In this document: in pieces, positions 1 through 7,838 of the stretch
How positions within the stretch are numbered: the stretch's first letter is position 1
Layout of the letters: each line of letters starts with the position of its first letter
NCBI RefSeq assembly: GCF_900129345.1
Contig: NZ_FQVK01000012.1
Span: 52,910 to 116,909, forward strand
Length of the DNA: 64,000 nt
Direction: 5' to 3'
DNA from: Ruegeria intermedia
GTDB taxonomy: Bacteria > Pseudomonadota > Alphaproteobacteria > Rhodobacterales > Rhodobacteraceae
Position numbers and translations under genes: made by a program
Notes under the pieces: generated by a model
The model's input: only the letters and a program-made list of their open reading frames with translations
What the model was told of the DNA's origin: nothing
The model's database searches: none

Positions 1-278
1 CCGGCGACGCGCCCGAAATCGCCGCGCGGGCCGAGGCCGACCGCACCCTGTTCGACTGGGGCGGCGGGTTGATCTGGGTGCTGGTGCCCGCAGGCACCGA
101 CCTGCGCGCGCGCATTGGCGCGTTTTCCGGCCACGCCACGCTGGTGCGGGCCGGGGCCGATACCCTTGCCCGGCTGGGCCGGTTCCAGCCGGAACCGCAG
201 GGCATTTCGGCTCTGACACAGGGGATTCGACAGAAATTCGACCCGCGCGGCATGTTCAACCCCGGGCTGATGGAATAG
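1..278 (+). CDS. glcE: Glycolate oxidase FAD-binding subunit GlcE, C-terminal part (cut by window edge)
   Basis: Only the last ~92 codons are present; the reading frame is open from the left edge to TAG at 276-278. The tail ends in DPRGMFNPGLME, the usual ending of FAD-linked glycolate oxidase subunits (D-P-x-G-x-F-N-P-G). GlcE works with GlcD and the iron-sulphur subunit GlcF to oxidise glycolate to glyoxylate and pass electrons to the respiratory chain. glcF begins 4 bases downstream, which supports the call and implies one operon. The start and FAD domain lie outside the window. Confidence 0.85.
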   Translation, partial: GDAPEIAARAEADRTLFDWGGGLIWVLVPAGTDLRARIGAFSGHATLVRAGADTLARLGRFQPEPQGISALTQGIRQKFDPRGMFNPGLME

Positions 279-282
279 GGCG

Positions 283-1605
283 ATGCAGACCACATTCACC
301 GAAGACCAGTTGAAAGACCCCGGCACCCGCCGCGCAAACGAGATTTTGCGCAACTGCGTGCATTGCGGGTTCTGCACCGCCACCTGCCCGACCTATCAGG
401 TGCTGGGCGACGAATTGGACAGCCCCCGCGGGCGTATCTACCTGATCAAGGACATGCTGGAAAACGAGCGTGTGCCGGATGAAAAGACCGTCAAGCATAT
501 CGACCGCTGCCTGTCCTGCCTGGCCTGCATGACGACCTGCCCGTCGGGCGTGCATTACATGCATCTGGTCGATCACGCCCGCGAATATATCGAAAACCGC
601 TACAAGCGCCCCTTCTCGGACCGGGCGCTGCGATGGATTCTGGCACGGATCCTGCCCTATCCGATGCGGTTCCGCTGGGCGCTGATCGGGGCCAGGCTGG
701 GGCGGCCGTTCCGCTTTCTGATGCCCGACGCGCGCCTGCGGGCGATGCTGGACATGGCACCGAAACACATCCCGCCGGTCAGCCGCAATGACGACCCGCA
801 AAGCTTTGCGCCCAAGGGGCAGGCGATCAAACGCGTGGCGCTGATGACAGGCTGTGCGCAAAAGGCGCTGAACACCGACATCAACGATGCCACGATCCGC
901 CTGCTGACTCGGCTGGGCTGCGAGGTCGTTGTGGCCGAGGGCGCCGGCTGCTGCGGGGCGTTGACACATCACATGGGCAAGACCCGCGAAAGCCATGCCA
1001 CCGCCGCCGCCAATATCCGCGCCTGGACGCGCGAGATGGACGGCAAGGGGCTGGATGCGATCGTCATCAATACCTCGGGCTGCGGCACCACCGTCAAGGA
1101 TTATGGGCACATGTTCCGCGACGATCCGCTGGCCGAGGACGCGGCGCGGGTGTCGGGCATTGCCATGGATGTCAGCGAGATCCTGATGCAACTGGACTTG
1201 CCGCAGGGCGACGACAAGGGGCTTACGGTGGCCTATCACGCGGCCTGCTCGCTGCAACACGGGCAGCAGATCAAGACCTATCCCAAGGACCTGCTGAAAA
1301 AGGCGGGGTTCACCGTGGTCGAACCCGCCGACAGCCACCTGTGCTGCGGCAGCGCCGGCACCTACAACCTGATGCAGCCCGAGATTTCGGCCAAACTGAA
1401 ACAGCGCAAGGTGCGCACGCTCGAGGCCAGGAACCCCGATCTGATAGCGGCCGGGAACATCGGCTGCATGATGCAGATCGGGTCGGGCACCCGACTGCCC
1501 ATCGTGCATACGGTCGAGCTGTTGGATTGGGCCACGGGCGGGCCTCGGCCCCCTGCGCTGGATCGGGTCGGACAGTCTGGGGATGCGGTTCCGATCCTGC
1601 GGTGA
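283..1605 (+). CDS. glcF: Glycolate oxidase iron-sulphur subunit GlcF
   Basis: 440 residues. Two ferredoxin-type 4Fe-4S motifs are visible: C25-x2-C28-x2-C31-x3-C35-P and C76-x2-C79-x2-C82-x3-C86-P. They are followed by two cysteine-rich CCG domains (EGAGCCGALTHH and SHLCCGSAGTYN), as in GlcF and LutA/heterodisulfide reductase-like proteins. Length and order match GlcF. It carries electrons from the GlcD/GlcE flavoprotein towards the quinone pool at the inner membrane. It follows glcE by 4 bases, so the two are probably translationally linked. The assignment to glycolate oxidase rests on the glcE neighbour. Confidence 0.93.
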   Translation: MQTTFTEDQLKDPGTRRANEILRNCVHCGFCTATCPTYQVLGDELDSPRGRIYLIKDMLENERVPDEKTVKHIDRCLSCLACMTTCPSGVHYMHLVDHAREYIENRYKRPFSDRALRWILARILPYPMRFRWALIGARLGRPFRFLMPDARLRAMLDMAPKHIPPVSRNDDPQSFAPKGQAIKRVALMTGCAQKALNTDINDATIRLLTRLGCEVVVAEGAGCCGALTHHMGKTRESHATAAANIRAWTREMDGKGLDAIVINTSGCGTTVKDYGHMFRDDPLAEDAARVSGIAMDVSEILMQLDLPQGDDKGLTVAYHAACSLQHGQQIKTYPKDLLKKAGFTVVEPADSHLCCGSAGTYNLMQPEISAKLKQRKVRTLEARNPDLIAAGNIGCMMQIGSGTRLPIVHTVELLDWATGGPRPPALDRVGQSGDAVPILR

Positions 1606-1725
1606 TCGGGCCTGATGCGCCGACGCATCAGTCGGCGCCGGAATCCCGGCGGCCCGCGCGTGCCCTATTTTTGCCAAACGCGGCGCGTACCACCATGGCC
1701 CGAAACCAAACAGCCGGAGAACCGC

Positions 1726-2517
1726 GTGCGCAGATGGATAAGGGCGATTGCGCTGTGTGTCTTGCCGATGGCGGCGATGGCGCAGGATACCGGGCTGCAA
1801 AGCCTCGAGACCTCGGAGTCGGGGCGCGACTGGATGGCGGTCGGGCGGCTGGACATCGACGGCACCGGGTTCTGCACCGGTGCGCTGATCTCTCCGACTC
1901 TTGTTCTGACCGCGGCGCATTGCCTGTTCGACAAGGCCACGCGCCAGCGGATCGACCCGTCGCGTATCGAGTTCCTGGCCGGTTGGCGGCGGGGGCGGGC
2001 CTCGGCCTATCGTGCGGCGCGGCAGGCGGTGATCCACCCCGACTATGACTATGACGGCAGGGCCACCGTCACCCGAGTACGCCACGACATCGCGCTGATC
2101 GAACTGTGGCAGCCCATCCGCAACACCGCCGTCATTCCGTTCGAGACCGGTTACCGCCCGTCGCGCGGCGAGGATGTCGGTGTCGTGTCTTATGCGCATG
2201 ACCGGGCCGAGGCCCCCTCGCTGCAGGAGGTCTGTTCGGTCATGGCGCGGCAATCCGGGGTTCTGGTGATGTCCTGCGACGTGGATTTCGGCGCCTCGGG
2301 GGCGCCGATCTTTTCCTTCTCGGGCGATCACCCGCGTATCGTGTCGGTCGTTTCGGCCAAGGCCGAGCTGCAGGGGCAACGCGTGGCGCTTGGCACGGCC
2401 TTGGAAGAATCGCTCGAGGTATTGCAGGCCGAACTGTCCGCAGGGCGGGGCTTTGGCCTGTCAGGCAGCGCGTCGGGTGCGGGCAAGAACCTGGGCGCAA
2501 GGTTCGTGCGGCCATGA
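1726..2517 (+). CDS. Secreted trypsin-like serine protease (first of a tandem pair)
   Basis: I place the start at GTG 1726, preceded by a GGAG ribosome site, because it gives a clean signal peptide (VRRWIRAIALCVLPMAAMAQ); upstream in-frame starts would add a proline/arginine-rich tail before it. The mature part is a chymotrypsin-fold (S1) domain: histidine in LTAAHC, aspartate in RHDIALIEL and serine in DFGASGAP. The nucleophile motif is GASGAP rather than GDSGGP. About 263 residues, probably periplasmic or secreted. It ends in a Gly/Ser-rich tail GARFVRP that also occurs in the next gene. The stop overlaps the next ATG (ATGA). Substrate unknown. Confidence 0.85.
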   Translation: MRRWIRAIALCVLPMAAMAQDTGLQSLETSESGRDWMAVGRLDIDGTGFCTGALISPTLVLTAAHCLFDKATRQRIDPSRIEFLAGWRRGRASAYRAARQAVIHPDYDYDGRATVTRVRHDIALIELWQPIRNTAVIPFETGYRPSRGEDVGVVSYAHDRAEAPSLQEVCSVMARQSGVLVMSCDVDFGASGAPIFSFSGDHPRIVSVVSAKAELQGQRVALGTALEESLEVLQAELSAGRGFGLSGSASGAGKNLGARFVRP

Positions 2518-3332
2518 TCGGGGCGATGTTCAGGGCAGTGCTTTGCCTGTGCGTCCTGGCAGGCGCCGCGCTGGCCCAGGACAGCGGCAAACGCCGCCTG
2601 ACCGACCGCGACGACCTGTACGGCTGGGAGGCGATCGGGCGCCTGGATATCGGAACCCGGTCGTTCTGCACCGGAACGTTGATTGCGCAGGATCTGGTGC
2701 TGACCGCGGCCCATTGCGCGATGGACCGAACCACAGGGCAGCCCTATGCGCCGGGCGAGGTCAAGTTTCGCGCGGGGCTCAGCAATGGTCACGCGCTGGC
2801 CGACCGCAAGGTGGTGCAGATCGCCGCGCATCCCGATTACGACCCCGGGGCCGGCCTGTCACCGGAAAGCGTACGCGCCGACGTGGCCCTGATGCGGCTG
2901 GAAGAGCCCATCCCCTATGGCATCGCCAACCCCTTTGCCCTGCACAGCGGCCGGGTGGCCGGAAACGAGATCAGCATCGCGTCCTATGGCCGAGGCCGGT
3001 CCGAGGCTATCACGCGCGAGCGGTCCTGCCGGATTCTCGAGCGGCGGCAGGGCCTGATCACCTTCAACTGCGACATCACCTTCGGGTCGTCCGGGTCGGC
3101 CATCCTAGCCCGCAACGGTCCGCGCTGGCAGATCCTGTCGGTCGTTTCGGCGGTGGGCAATGACGGTCGGGGCAAGATCGGCTTTGGCATGGAATTGTCG
3201 GGGATCGTGTCGGAGCTGAAGGCGATCATGCGGCGCGACGCGCCGCGGCCCAAGGCCGCGATCAAGCGGCTGCAGGTCGGGTCGGGAAAATCCGGCTCGG
3301 GCGCGAAATTCATCCGCCCGGGCGGGTCTTGA
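2514..3332 (+). CDS. Secreted trypsin-like serine protease (second of a tandem pair)
   Basis: 272 residues from ATG 2514; ATG 2526 (MFRAVLCLCVLAGAALAQ) is an alternative that starts directly at the signal peptide. The S1 triad is visible: LTAAHC, RADVALMRL and TFGSSGSA, again with a non-canonical nucleophile motif (GSSGSA). It shares layout, the A-I-G-R-L-D-I start of the catalytic domain and a C-terminal SGAKFIRP-type tail with the preceding gene, so the pair probably arose by duplication. The 4-base overlap suggests coupled translation. The stop codon lies inside the -35 of the heat-shock promoter of the next gene. Confidence 0.85.
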   Translation: MIGAMFRAVLCLCVLAGAALAQDSGKRRLTDRDDLYGWEAIGRLDIGTRSFCTGTLIAQDLVLTAAHCAMDRTTGQPYAPGEVKFRAGLSNGHALADRKVVQIAAHPDYDPGAGLSPESVRADVALMRLEEPIPYGIANPFALHSGRVAGNEISIASYGRGRSEAITRERSCRILERRQGLITFNCDITFGSSGSAILARNGPRWQILSVVSAVGNDGRGKIGFGMELSGIVSELKAIMRRDAPRPKAAIKRLQVGSGKSGSGAKFIRPGGS

Positions 3333-3356
3333 ACCGCGCCGAAACGCTTCCCATCT
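3328..3356 (+). promoter_or_regulatory. Probable heat-shock (RpoH, sigma-32-like) promoter of the Hsp20 gene
   Basis: CTTGAA at 3328-3333 and CCCATCT at 3350-3356 are separated by 16 bases, close to the enterobacterial sigma-32 consensus (CTTGAA, spacer of about 13-17, CCCCAT-T). The -35 overlaps the protease stop codon. Transcription would start near 3362-3365, giving a leader of about 90 bases. The downstream gene is a small heat-shock protein, so the context fits. Not experimentally supported here. Confidence 0.6.
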
Positions 3357-3362
3357 CATGTC

Positions 3363-3454
3363 TGACGGGCCGCCGCACCGGGGCCCGTTGAACATCACCG
3401 CCCGTCCGAACGGAGGGCCAAATCGTAGATCGCTCTGACATGAGGATGACGACA
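3363..3454 (+). promoter_or_regulatory. ROSE-like RNA thermometer in the hsp20 leader
   Basis: Three successive hairpins can be drawn. The first is ACGGGC 3365-3370 with GCCCGT 3383-3388. The second is 3400-3418 (GCCC-g-TCC / GGA-GGGC). The third is 3429-3447, pairing ATC-g-CTC with GAG-GAT around a TGACAT loop. The last hairpin buries the ribosome site GAGGA (3442-3446) against UCGCU (3430-3434), which matches the UYGCU motif with bulged G that defines ROSE elements of alphaproteobacterial small heat-shock genes. The start codon at 3455 follows directly. Pairing was done by eye; no folding energy was calculated. Confidence 0.6.
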
Positions 3455-3922
3455 ATGCGCAGTTTTGATTTTGCACCGTTGCATCGTGCAACCATCGGCT
3501 TTGACCAGATTGCCGATATCATGGACCGGGTTCTGACCAGCGAAGTGTCACAACCCAGCTATCCCCCCTACAACATCGAAAAGACCGATGCCGACACCTA
3601 TCGCATCTCGCTGGCCGTCGCCGGTTTTGCCGAAGATGACCTGTCGGTCGAAGTGAAGGAAAACGCACTGGTCGTGGCCGGCAAGAAGGCCGCCGACGAC
3701 AAGGAACGCACTTATCTGCACCGCGGCATCGCCACCCGCGCCTTCGAGCGCCGCTTTGCGCTGGCGGATCATGTTCGCGTGACCGGCGCCAGCCTGGAAA
3801 ACGGCATGCTGCACATCGACCTGAAACGCGAGGTGCCCGAGGCGCTGAAGCCGCGCCGGATCGCGATCACCTCGGCCAAGGCCATCCAAAAGGACGTGGT
3901 CGACGCCAAGCCCGTGAACTGA
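3455..3922 (+). CDS. Small heat-shock protein, Hsp20/IbpA family
   Basis: 155 residues from ATG 3455 (MRSFDFAPLHRATIGFDQ), chosen because IbpA-type proteins begin this way and because GAGGA lies 8 bases upstream; ATGs at 3440 and 3446 would lie across that ribosome site. The alpha-crystallin domain spans roughly residues 35-130 (YRISLAVAGF near its start, EVPEALKPRRI near its end). Family role: ATP-independent holdase that keeps heat-denatured proteins soluble. The gene stands alone between a heat-shock-type promoter with a ROSE-like leader and a strong terminator. Confidence 0.93.
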   Translation: MRSFDFAPLHRATIGFDQIADIMDRVLTSEVSQPSYPPYNIEKTDADTYRISLAVAGFAEDDLSVEVKENALVVAGKKAADDKERTYLHRGIATRAFERRFALADHVRVTGASLENGMLHIDLKREVPEALKPRRIAITSAKAIQKDVVDAKPVN

Positions 3923-3972
3923 GGCGGCAACCGACCGATCCGATAATCGCTTCCTCCCTCGATTATCGCCAG

Positions 3973-4001
3973 CCCCGCGTTCCTTCGGAGCGCGGGGTTT
4001 T
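3973..4001 (+). terminator. Intrinsic terminator after hsp20
   Basis: CCCCGCG (3973-3979) pairs with CGCGGGG (3991-3997), with TCC/GGA continuing the stem around a short loop, followed by TTTT. It lies between the convergent hsp20 and gabD genes. Confidence 0.85.
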
Positions 4002-4058
4002 CGGTTGCCGGAAGAAAAAGGGCGTCGCCGGGCGCCCTTCGTGTCCTGGCCGGTCCGG

Positions 4059-5534
4059 TCAGACCGCCATGCAGATGTATTTCATCTCGAGATATTCGTC
4101 GATGCCGTGATGGCTGCCTTCACGGCCCAGACCGGATTGCTTGACGCCGCCGAACGGCCCCAGTTCCGTGCTGATGATACCGGTGTTGATGCCGACGATG
4201 CCGTATTCCAGCGCCTCGGCCACCTTGTACACGCGGCTCAGATCCTTGGCGTAGAAATACGAGGCAAGGCCGAAGATCGTGTCATTGGCCATGGCGATCA
4301 CCTCGTCCTCGTCCTCGAACTTGAACAGGGGTGCCAGCGGGCCAAAGGTCTCTTCCTGAGCGACCTTCATGTTTTGGGTCACGTCGGTGATGATCGTGGG
4401 CTGGAAGAAGGTGCCGCCCAAATCGTGCGGCAGGCCACCGGTCAGGATCGTGCCGCCATTGGCCTTGGCGTCGGCGATGTGCTCCTGCACCTTGGCCACC
4501 GCCTCGTCGCTGATCAGCGGGCCGGTCGTTGTGCCATCGGACAGGCCGTCGCCGATTTTCAGCGCCTCGACCGCGGCCTTGAGCTTGGCGGCAAAGGCGT
4601 CATAGACGCCGGCCTGCACATAGATGCGGTTGGCGCAGACGCAGGTCTGGCCGTTGTTGCGGAACTTGCACAGCATCGCGCCTTCGACGGCGGCATCCAG
4701 ATCGGCGTCGTCGAACACGATGAACGGCGCGTTGCCGCCCAACTCCATCGAGCATTTCATGACCTGGTCGGCGGCCTGACGCAGCAGGATCCGGCCCACT
4801 TCGGTCGAGCCGGTAAAGGTCAGCTTGCGCACGCCGGGGTTCTCGCAGAATTCCTTGCCGATCTCGCTGGCCTGTGACGAGGGCACCACGTTGAACACCC
4901 CCGCGGGAATGCCGGCCTGTTCGGCCAGCAGCGCCAGAACCAGCGCCGACAGAGGCGTTTCGGTGGCCGGGCGCGCGACAAAGGCACAGCCGGCGGCCAG
5001 TGCCGGGCCTGCCTTGCGCGTGATCATCGCGTTGGGAAAGTTCCATGGCGTGATCGAGGCCGCCACCCCGATCGGCTGTTTCAGCACCATGATCCGCTTG
5101 TCGCGCTGATGGCCGGGGATGGTCTCGCCGTAGACCCGCTTGGCCTCTTCGCCGAAGAATTCGATGAAGGAGGCGCCATAGGCGATTTCGCCCACCGCCT
5201 CGGCCAGGGGTTTGCCCTGTTCGGCGGTCAGGATCTTGCCCAGATCCTCGGCGTTTTCCATCATCAGGTCGTACCACCGGCGCAGGATCGCGGCGCGCTC
5301 CTTGCCGGTCAGCTTGGCCCATTCCTTCTGCGCCGCCTCGGCCTGCGCGATGGCACCGGCCACCTGCGCGCGGCTGACATCCGCGACCTCGGCGATCACG
5401 TCGCCGCGGGCCGGGTTGGTGACGGCCAAGGTGCCGTTGTCCCCATCGACCCATTGCCCGCCGATATAGGCCTTGGTGACCAGAAGGTCGGGGTTCTTCA
5501 ACAGCGATTTCAGGTCGGTCGTGGTATCCAGCAT
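4059..5534 (-). CDS. gabD: NAD(P)-dependent succinate-semialdehyde dehydrogenase
   Basis: 491 residues from ATG 5534, which has GGAGG 7 bases upstream; an in-frame ATG at 5606 would add 24 unsupported residues. Aldehyde dehydrogenase landmarks are visible: FTGSTEVGR (cofactor loop), catalytic glutamate in MELGGNAPF, nucleophile cysteine in NNGQTCVCANR and the ending FGGVKQSGLGREG. The CVC pair and overall sequence fit the GabD branch, which oxidises succinate semialdehyde to succinate in GABA degradation. No gabT neighbour is present, so a related semialdehyde cannot be excluded. Confidence 0.88.
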   Translation of the reverse strand: MLDTTTDLKSLLKNPDLLVTKAYIGGQWVDGDNGTLAVTNPARGDVIAEVADVSRAQVAGAIAQAEAAQKEWAKLTGKERAAILRRWYDLMMENAEDLGKILTAEQGKPLAEAVGEIAYGASFIEFFGEEAKRVYGETIPGHQRDKRIMVLKQPIGVAASITPWNFPNAMITRKAGPALAAGCAFVARPATETPLSALVLALLAEQAGIPAGVFNVVPSSQASEIGKEFCENPGVRKLTFTGSTEVGRILLRQAADQVMKCSMELGGNAPFIVFDDADLDAAVEGAMLCKFRNNGQTCVCANRIYVQAGVYDAFAAKLKAAVEALKIGDGLSDGTTTGPLISDEAVAKVQEHIADAKANGGTILTGGLPHDLGGTFFQPTIITDVTQNMKVAQEETFGPLAPLFKFEDEDEVIAMANDTIFGLASYFYAKDLSRVYKVAEALEYGIVGINTGIISTELGPFGGVKQSGLGREGSHHGIDEYLEMKYICMAV

Positions 5535-5773
5535 GAGGCGGCCTCCGGCGCAGGGATAGGATTTGCGCACAACCAAACAGGTGGTGCCCGTCATGTCTAG
5601 GGCCACCGGGACGAGTCGATCAATCCAGATTTGATCAAAAATTCGAATTCCGTGCGGCGTGGCGAACCGCGAAATGCGGTGGACAATGCCGGATCGGGTG
5701 CTGCACAGTTCGTCATGGAACCATTTGGGCGGCGGCCCGGTGCCGGCACGGGTTGGGGGCTGGAAAGTGTGAA

Positions 5774-6040
5774 ATGATCGGAGCTTTGCGCCTGTTTGTC
5801 GGTCTGTTCGTGGTACAGTCGATTGCCTATGCGGTGCTGTCGCTGTATGCGCGGCGGGCCCGTCGGCGCAAGCTTGAGGAAAGGTGGGACGAAAAGGGAA
5901 AGACGGGCAGCAAGGACGCTTTCGTCGAGCGTGGACTGAGGGCCTATGACAGGTCTTTCCGCCGCAAACTGATCCTCGGCGTCTATATTGTACCCTGGGC
6001 CGCCATCGCGGCCGTCATCTATGTCGTGAACTACTTGTGA
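5774..6040 (+). CDS. Small two-TM membrane protein of unknown function
   Basis: 88 residues from ATG 5774 (MIGALRLFVGLFVVQS). There are two hydrophobic segments, at about residues 3-24 and 68-86, separated by a strongly basic, charged cytoplasmic-looking loop (YARRARRRKLEERWDEKGK). No catalytic motif is recognisable. It is followed after 10 bases by the DUF1523 gene, so the two are probably co-transcribed and may interact. The ribosome site is modest (GGAAAG). Confidence 0.75.
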   Translation: MIGALRLFVGLFVVQSIAYAVLSLYARRARRRKLEERWDEKGKTGSKDAFVERGLRAYDRSFRRKLILGVYIVPWAAIAAVIYVVNYL

Positions 6041-6050
6041 GGTCTTGGGA

Positions 6051-6695
6051 ATGGTCTATGCCAAATGGGCAATCATCGTGGTTTTTTGGGCCACTGTCGG
6101 CGCCATTCTTCACTATGCCCTGCCGCAGCACGACATCGTGCGCATCGTGAACACCTATGAAGAGCGGCAGGATCTGAACGATTGGACGCGCATGTTCTGG
6201 TCCGAGCCGGAGGATCAATCCACCAACCTCTCCAGCAGGGATGTCCAGTTCATTCAGGCCGTAAGGGCGAACGGCAAGCCGATCGTCTACCGCAACGAGG
6301 ATACAGGATGGGGGTGGCCGCCCTATTTCAAGTTCGATACCGCGAACCTGTATACCGAAGCCAATGATGCGATCTCGTCAAAAGACGATCCCGAATGGGT
6401 CGTCGTGACCCACTACGGATGGCGGAACGAGTTTCTTTCGATCTTTCCGAATGCCATCTCGATCAAACATGTCGAAGGCCCCGACGTGCGGATCATCCCC
6501 TGGTTCAACATTGTGTTCCTGACCGTCTTCTTCGGCCTCGTTTGGGCAATCTGGGTCCGCTGGCGGCGGTTCCGCGAAGCGCGGATAGATCCGCTGCTGG
6601 AGCAAGCCGAGGATGGGCTTTATGCCGTTGGCGACGCGATCGAGGAACGGCGTTCCGGCCTGCGTCGCTGGTGGGAGGGACGGAAATCGAAATAG
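6051..6695 (+). CDS. DUF1523 family membrane protein
   Basis: 214 residues from ATG 6051 with GAGG 8 bases upstream (a TTG at 6045 is less likely). An N-terminal TM segment (about 5-22) is followed by a long soluble region with HYALPQHDIVRIVNTYEER, then a second TM (FNIVFLTVFFGLVWAIWV) and a basic tail. The H-D-I-V-R-I-V-N-T start of the soluble domain is what I recognise as DUF1523. Function unknown. It is paired with the small membrane protein upstream and faces the flagellar gene flgI convergently, 48 bases apart, with no obvious terminator between. Confidence 0.75.
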   Translation: MVYAKWAIIVVFWATVGAILHYALPQHDIVRIVNTYEERQDLNDWTRMFWSEPEDQSTNLSSRDVQFIQAVRANGKPIVYRNEDTGWGWPPYFKFDTANLYTEANDAISSKDDPEWVVVTHYGWRNEFLSIFPNAISIKHVEGPDVRIIPWFNIVFLTVFFGLVWAIWVRWRRFREARIDPLLEQAEDGLYAVGDAIEERRSGLRRWWEGRKSK

Positions 6696-6743
6696 GGTTC
6701 GATCAGTCCAGCGGCGTCAGCGCGGCAGGAAAACCGGCAGAGT

Positions 6744-7838
6744 TCATCTGACCACGAATTCGGCATGGAGCGCGCCTGCGGCCTTGATCGTTTTCAAAAT
6801 GTCGATCATGTCACGCGGTGAAACGCCCAGCGCATTCAGCCCCGCGACCACTTCGGACAAGGTGGTCGCCTCGGGGATTTCGGCCAAGCCAGTGCCTTCC
6901 TCTTCCTCAAGCCCGGCAACGGTGCGCGGAACCACGACCGTCTGACCTTCGGCGAACGGATTGGGTTGAACGGCAATCGGAGCCTCCTCGACCCGCAAGG
7001 TCAGGTTGCCCTGCGAGACGGCAACACGCGAAATGCGCACATCCTGCCCCATGACGATGGTTCCCGATCGCTGGTCCACGACGACCCGGGCCTTGGACTC
7101 GGGCTCGATCAGGATGTTTTCGATGCGACCGATCGCATGGGCGGTCGATGCCGCGCGCGTTTCGGCGATGCTCAGCTCGACGGTGCCGGAATCGCGCATG
7201 ATCGCGACCGGGCGGTTGAACTCGCGGTTGATCGCCGCTTCGATGCGGCCGGCGGTCGTGAAGTCCGGCTCGCGAAGGGCAAGGCGCAGTTGCGTCAGGC
7301 CCGAAAGCTGGAAGTCGATTTCGCGTTCGACACGGGCGCCCGAAGGGATCACGCCCGATGTCGGCACTCCCCGGGTGACGGATGCGGCCTCGCCTTCGGC
7401 CACGGCTCCACCGGCCAGCACCGTCCCCTGGGCCACCGCATAGATCTGTCCGTCGGCGGCGTTCAGCGGAGTCATCACAAGTGTCCCGCCCAAAAGGCTT
7501 TTGGAATCGCCAATGGCCGACACCGTGACGTCAATCTGGCTGCCGACCCGCGAAAACGGCGGCAATGTCGCGGTCACCAGAACCGCGGCGACGTTCTTTG
7601 GCCGAAAATCCTCGCCATTCACGTTGACGCCCAACCGTTCGAGAATGTTCGACATGATCTCTTCAGTGAACGGGGAATTGCGCAGCCCGTCACCGGTACC
7701 GTTCAGCCCGACGACCAGGCCGTATCCGACCAGATCGTTGCCGCGCACCCCGTCGAAATCGACCAGGTCCTTGAGGCGCACGGCACCCGAGAATGCAACG
7801 GTCGGAAGCAGCATCAAAACAAAAGCCAGGAGTTTCAT
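6744..7838 (-). CDS. flgI: Flagellar P-ring protein FlgI
   Basis: 364 residues with a cleavable signal peptide (MKLLAFVLMLLPTVAFSG) and the P-ring hallmarks VRLKDLVDFDGVRGNDLVGY and GLVVGLNGTGDGLRNSPFT. FlgI monomers form the periplasmic ring around the rod in the peptidoglycan layer, with help from the chaperone FlgA (also in this window). Its ATG overlaps the flgL stop by 4 bases, so it is the last gene of a flgE-flgK-flgL-flgI unit. Confidence 0.97.
   Translation of the reverse strand: MKLLAFVLMLLPTVAFSGAVRLKDLVDFDGVRGNDLVGYGLVVGLNGTGDGLRNSPFTEEIMSNILERLGVNVNGEDFRPKNVAAVLVTATLPPFSRVGSQIDVTVSAIGDSKSLLGGTLVMTPLNAADGQIYAVAQGTVLAGGAVAEGEAASVTRGVPTSGVIPSGARVEREIDFQLSGLTQLRLALREPDFTTAGRIEAAINREFNRPVAIMRDSGTVELSIAETRAASTAHAIGRIENILIEPESKARVVVDQRSGTIVMGQDVRISRVAVSQGNLTLRVEEAPIAVQPNPFAEGQTVVVPRTVAGLEEEEGTGLAEIPEATTLSEVVAGLNALGVSPRDMIDILKTIKAAGALHAEFVVR

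Noticed and set aside
3352..3448. Long-range pairing CATCTCATGTC (3352-3362) with GACATGAGGATG (3437-3448) masking the hsp20 ribosome site
   Set aside because: The upstream arm overlaps the -10 of the heat-shock promoter and would not be transcribed; the local UCGCU hairpin explains the masking better.
5630..5639. Palindrome TTTGATCAAA upstream of gabD
   Set aside because: Too short and without a partner or known consensus.
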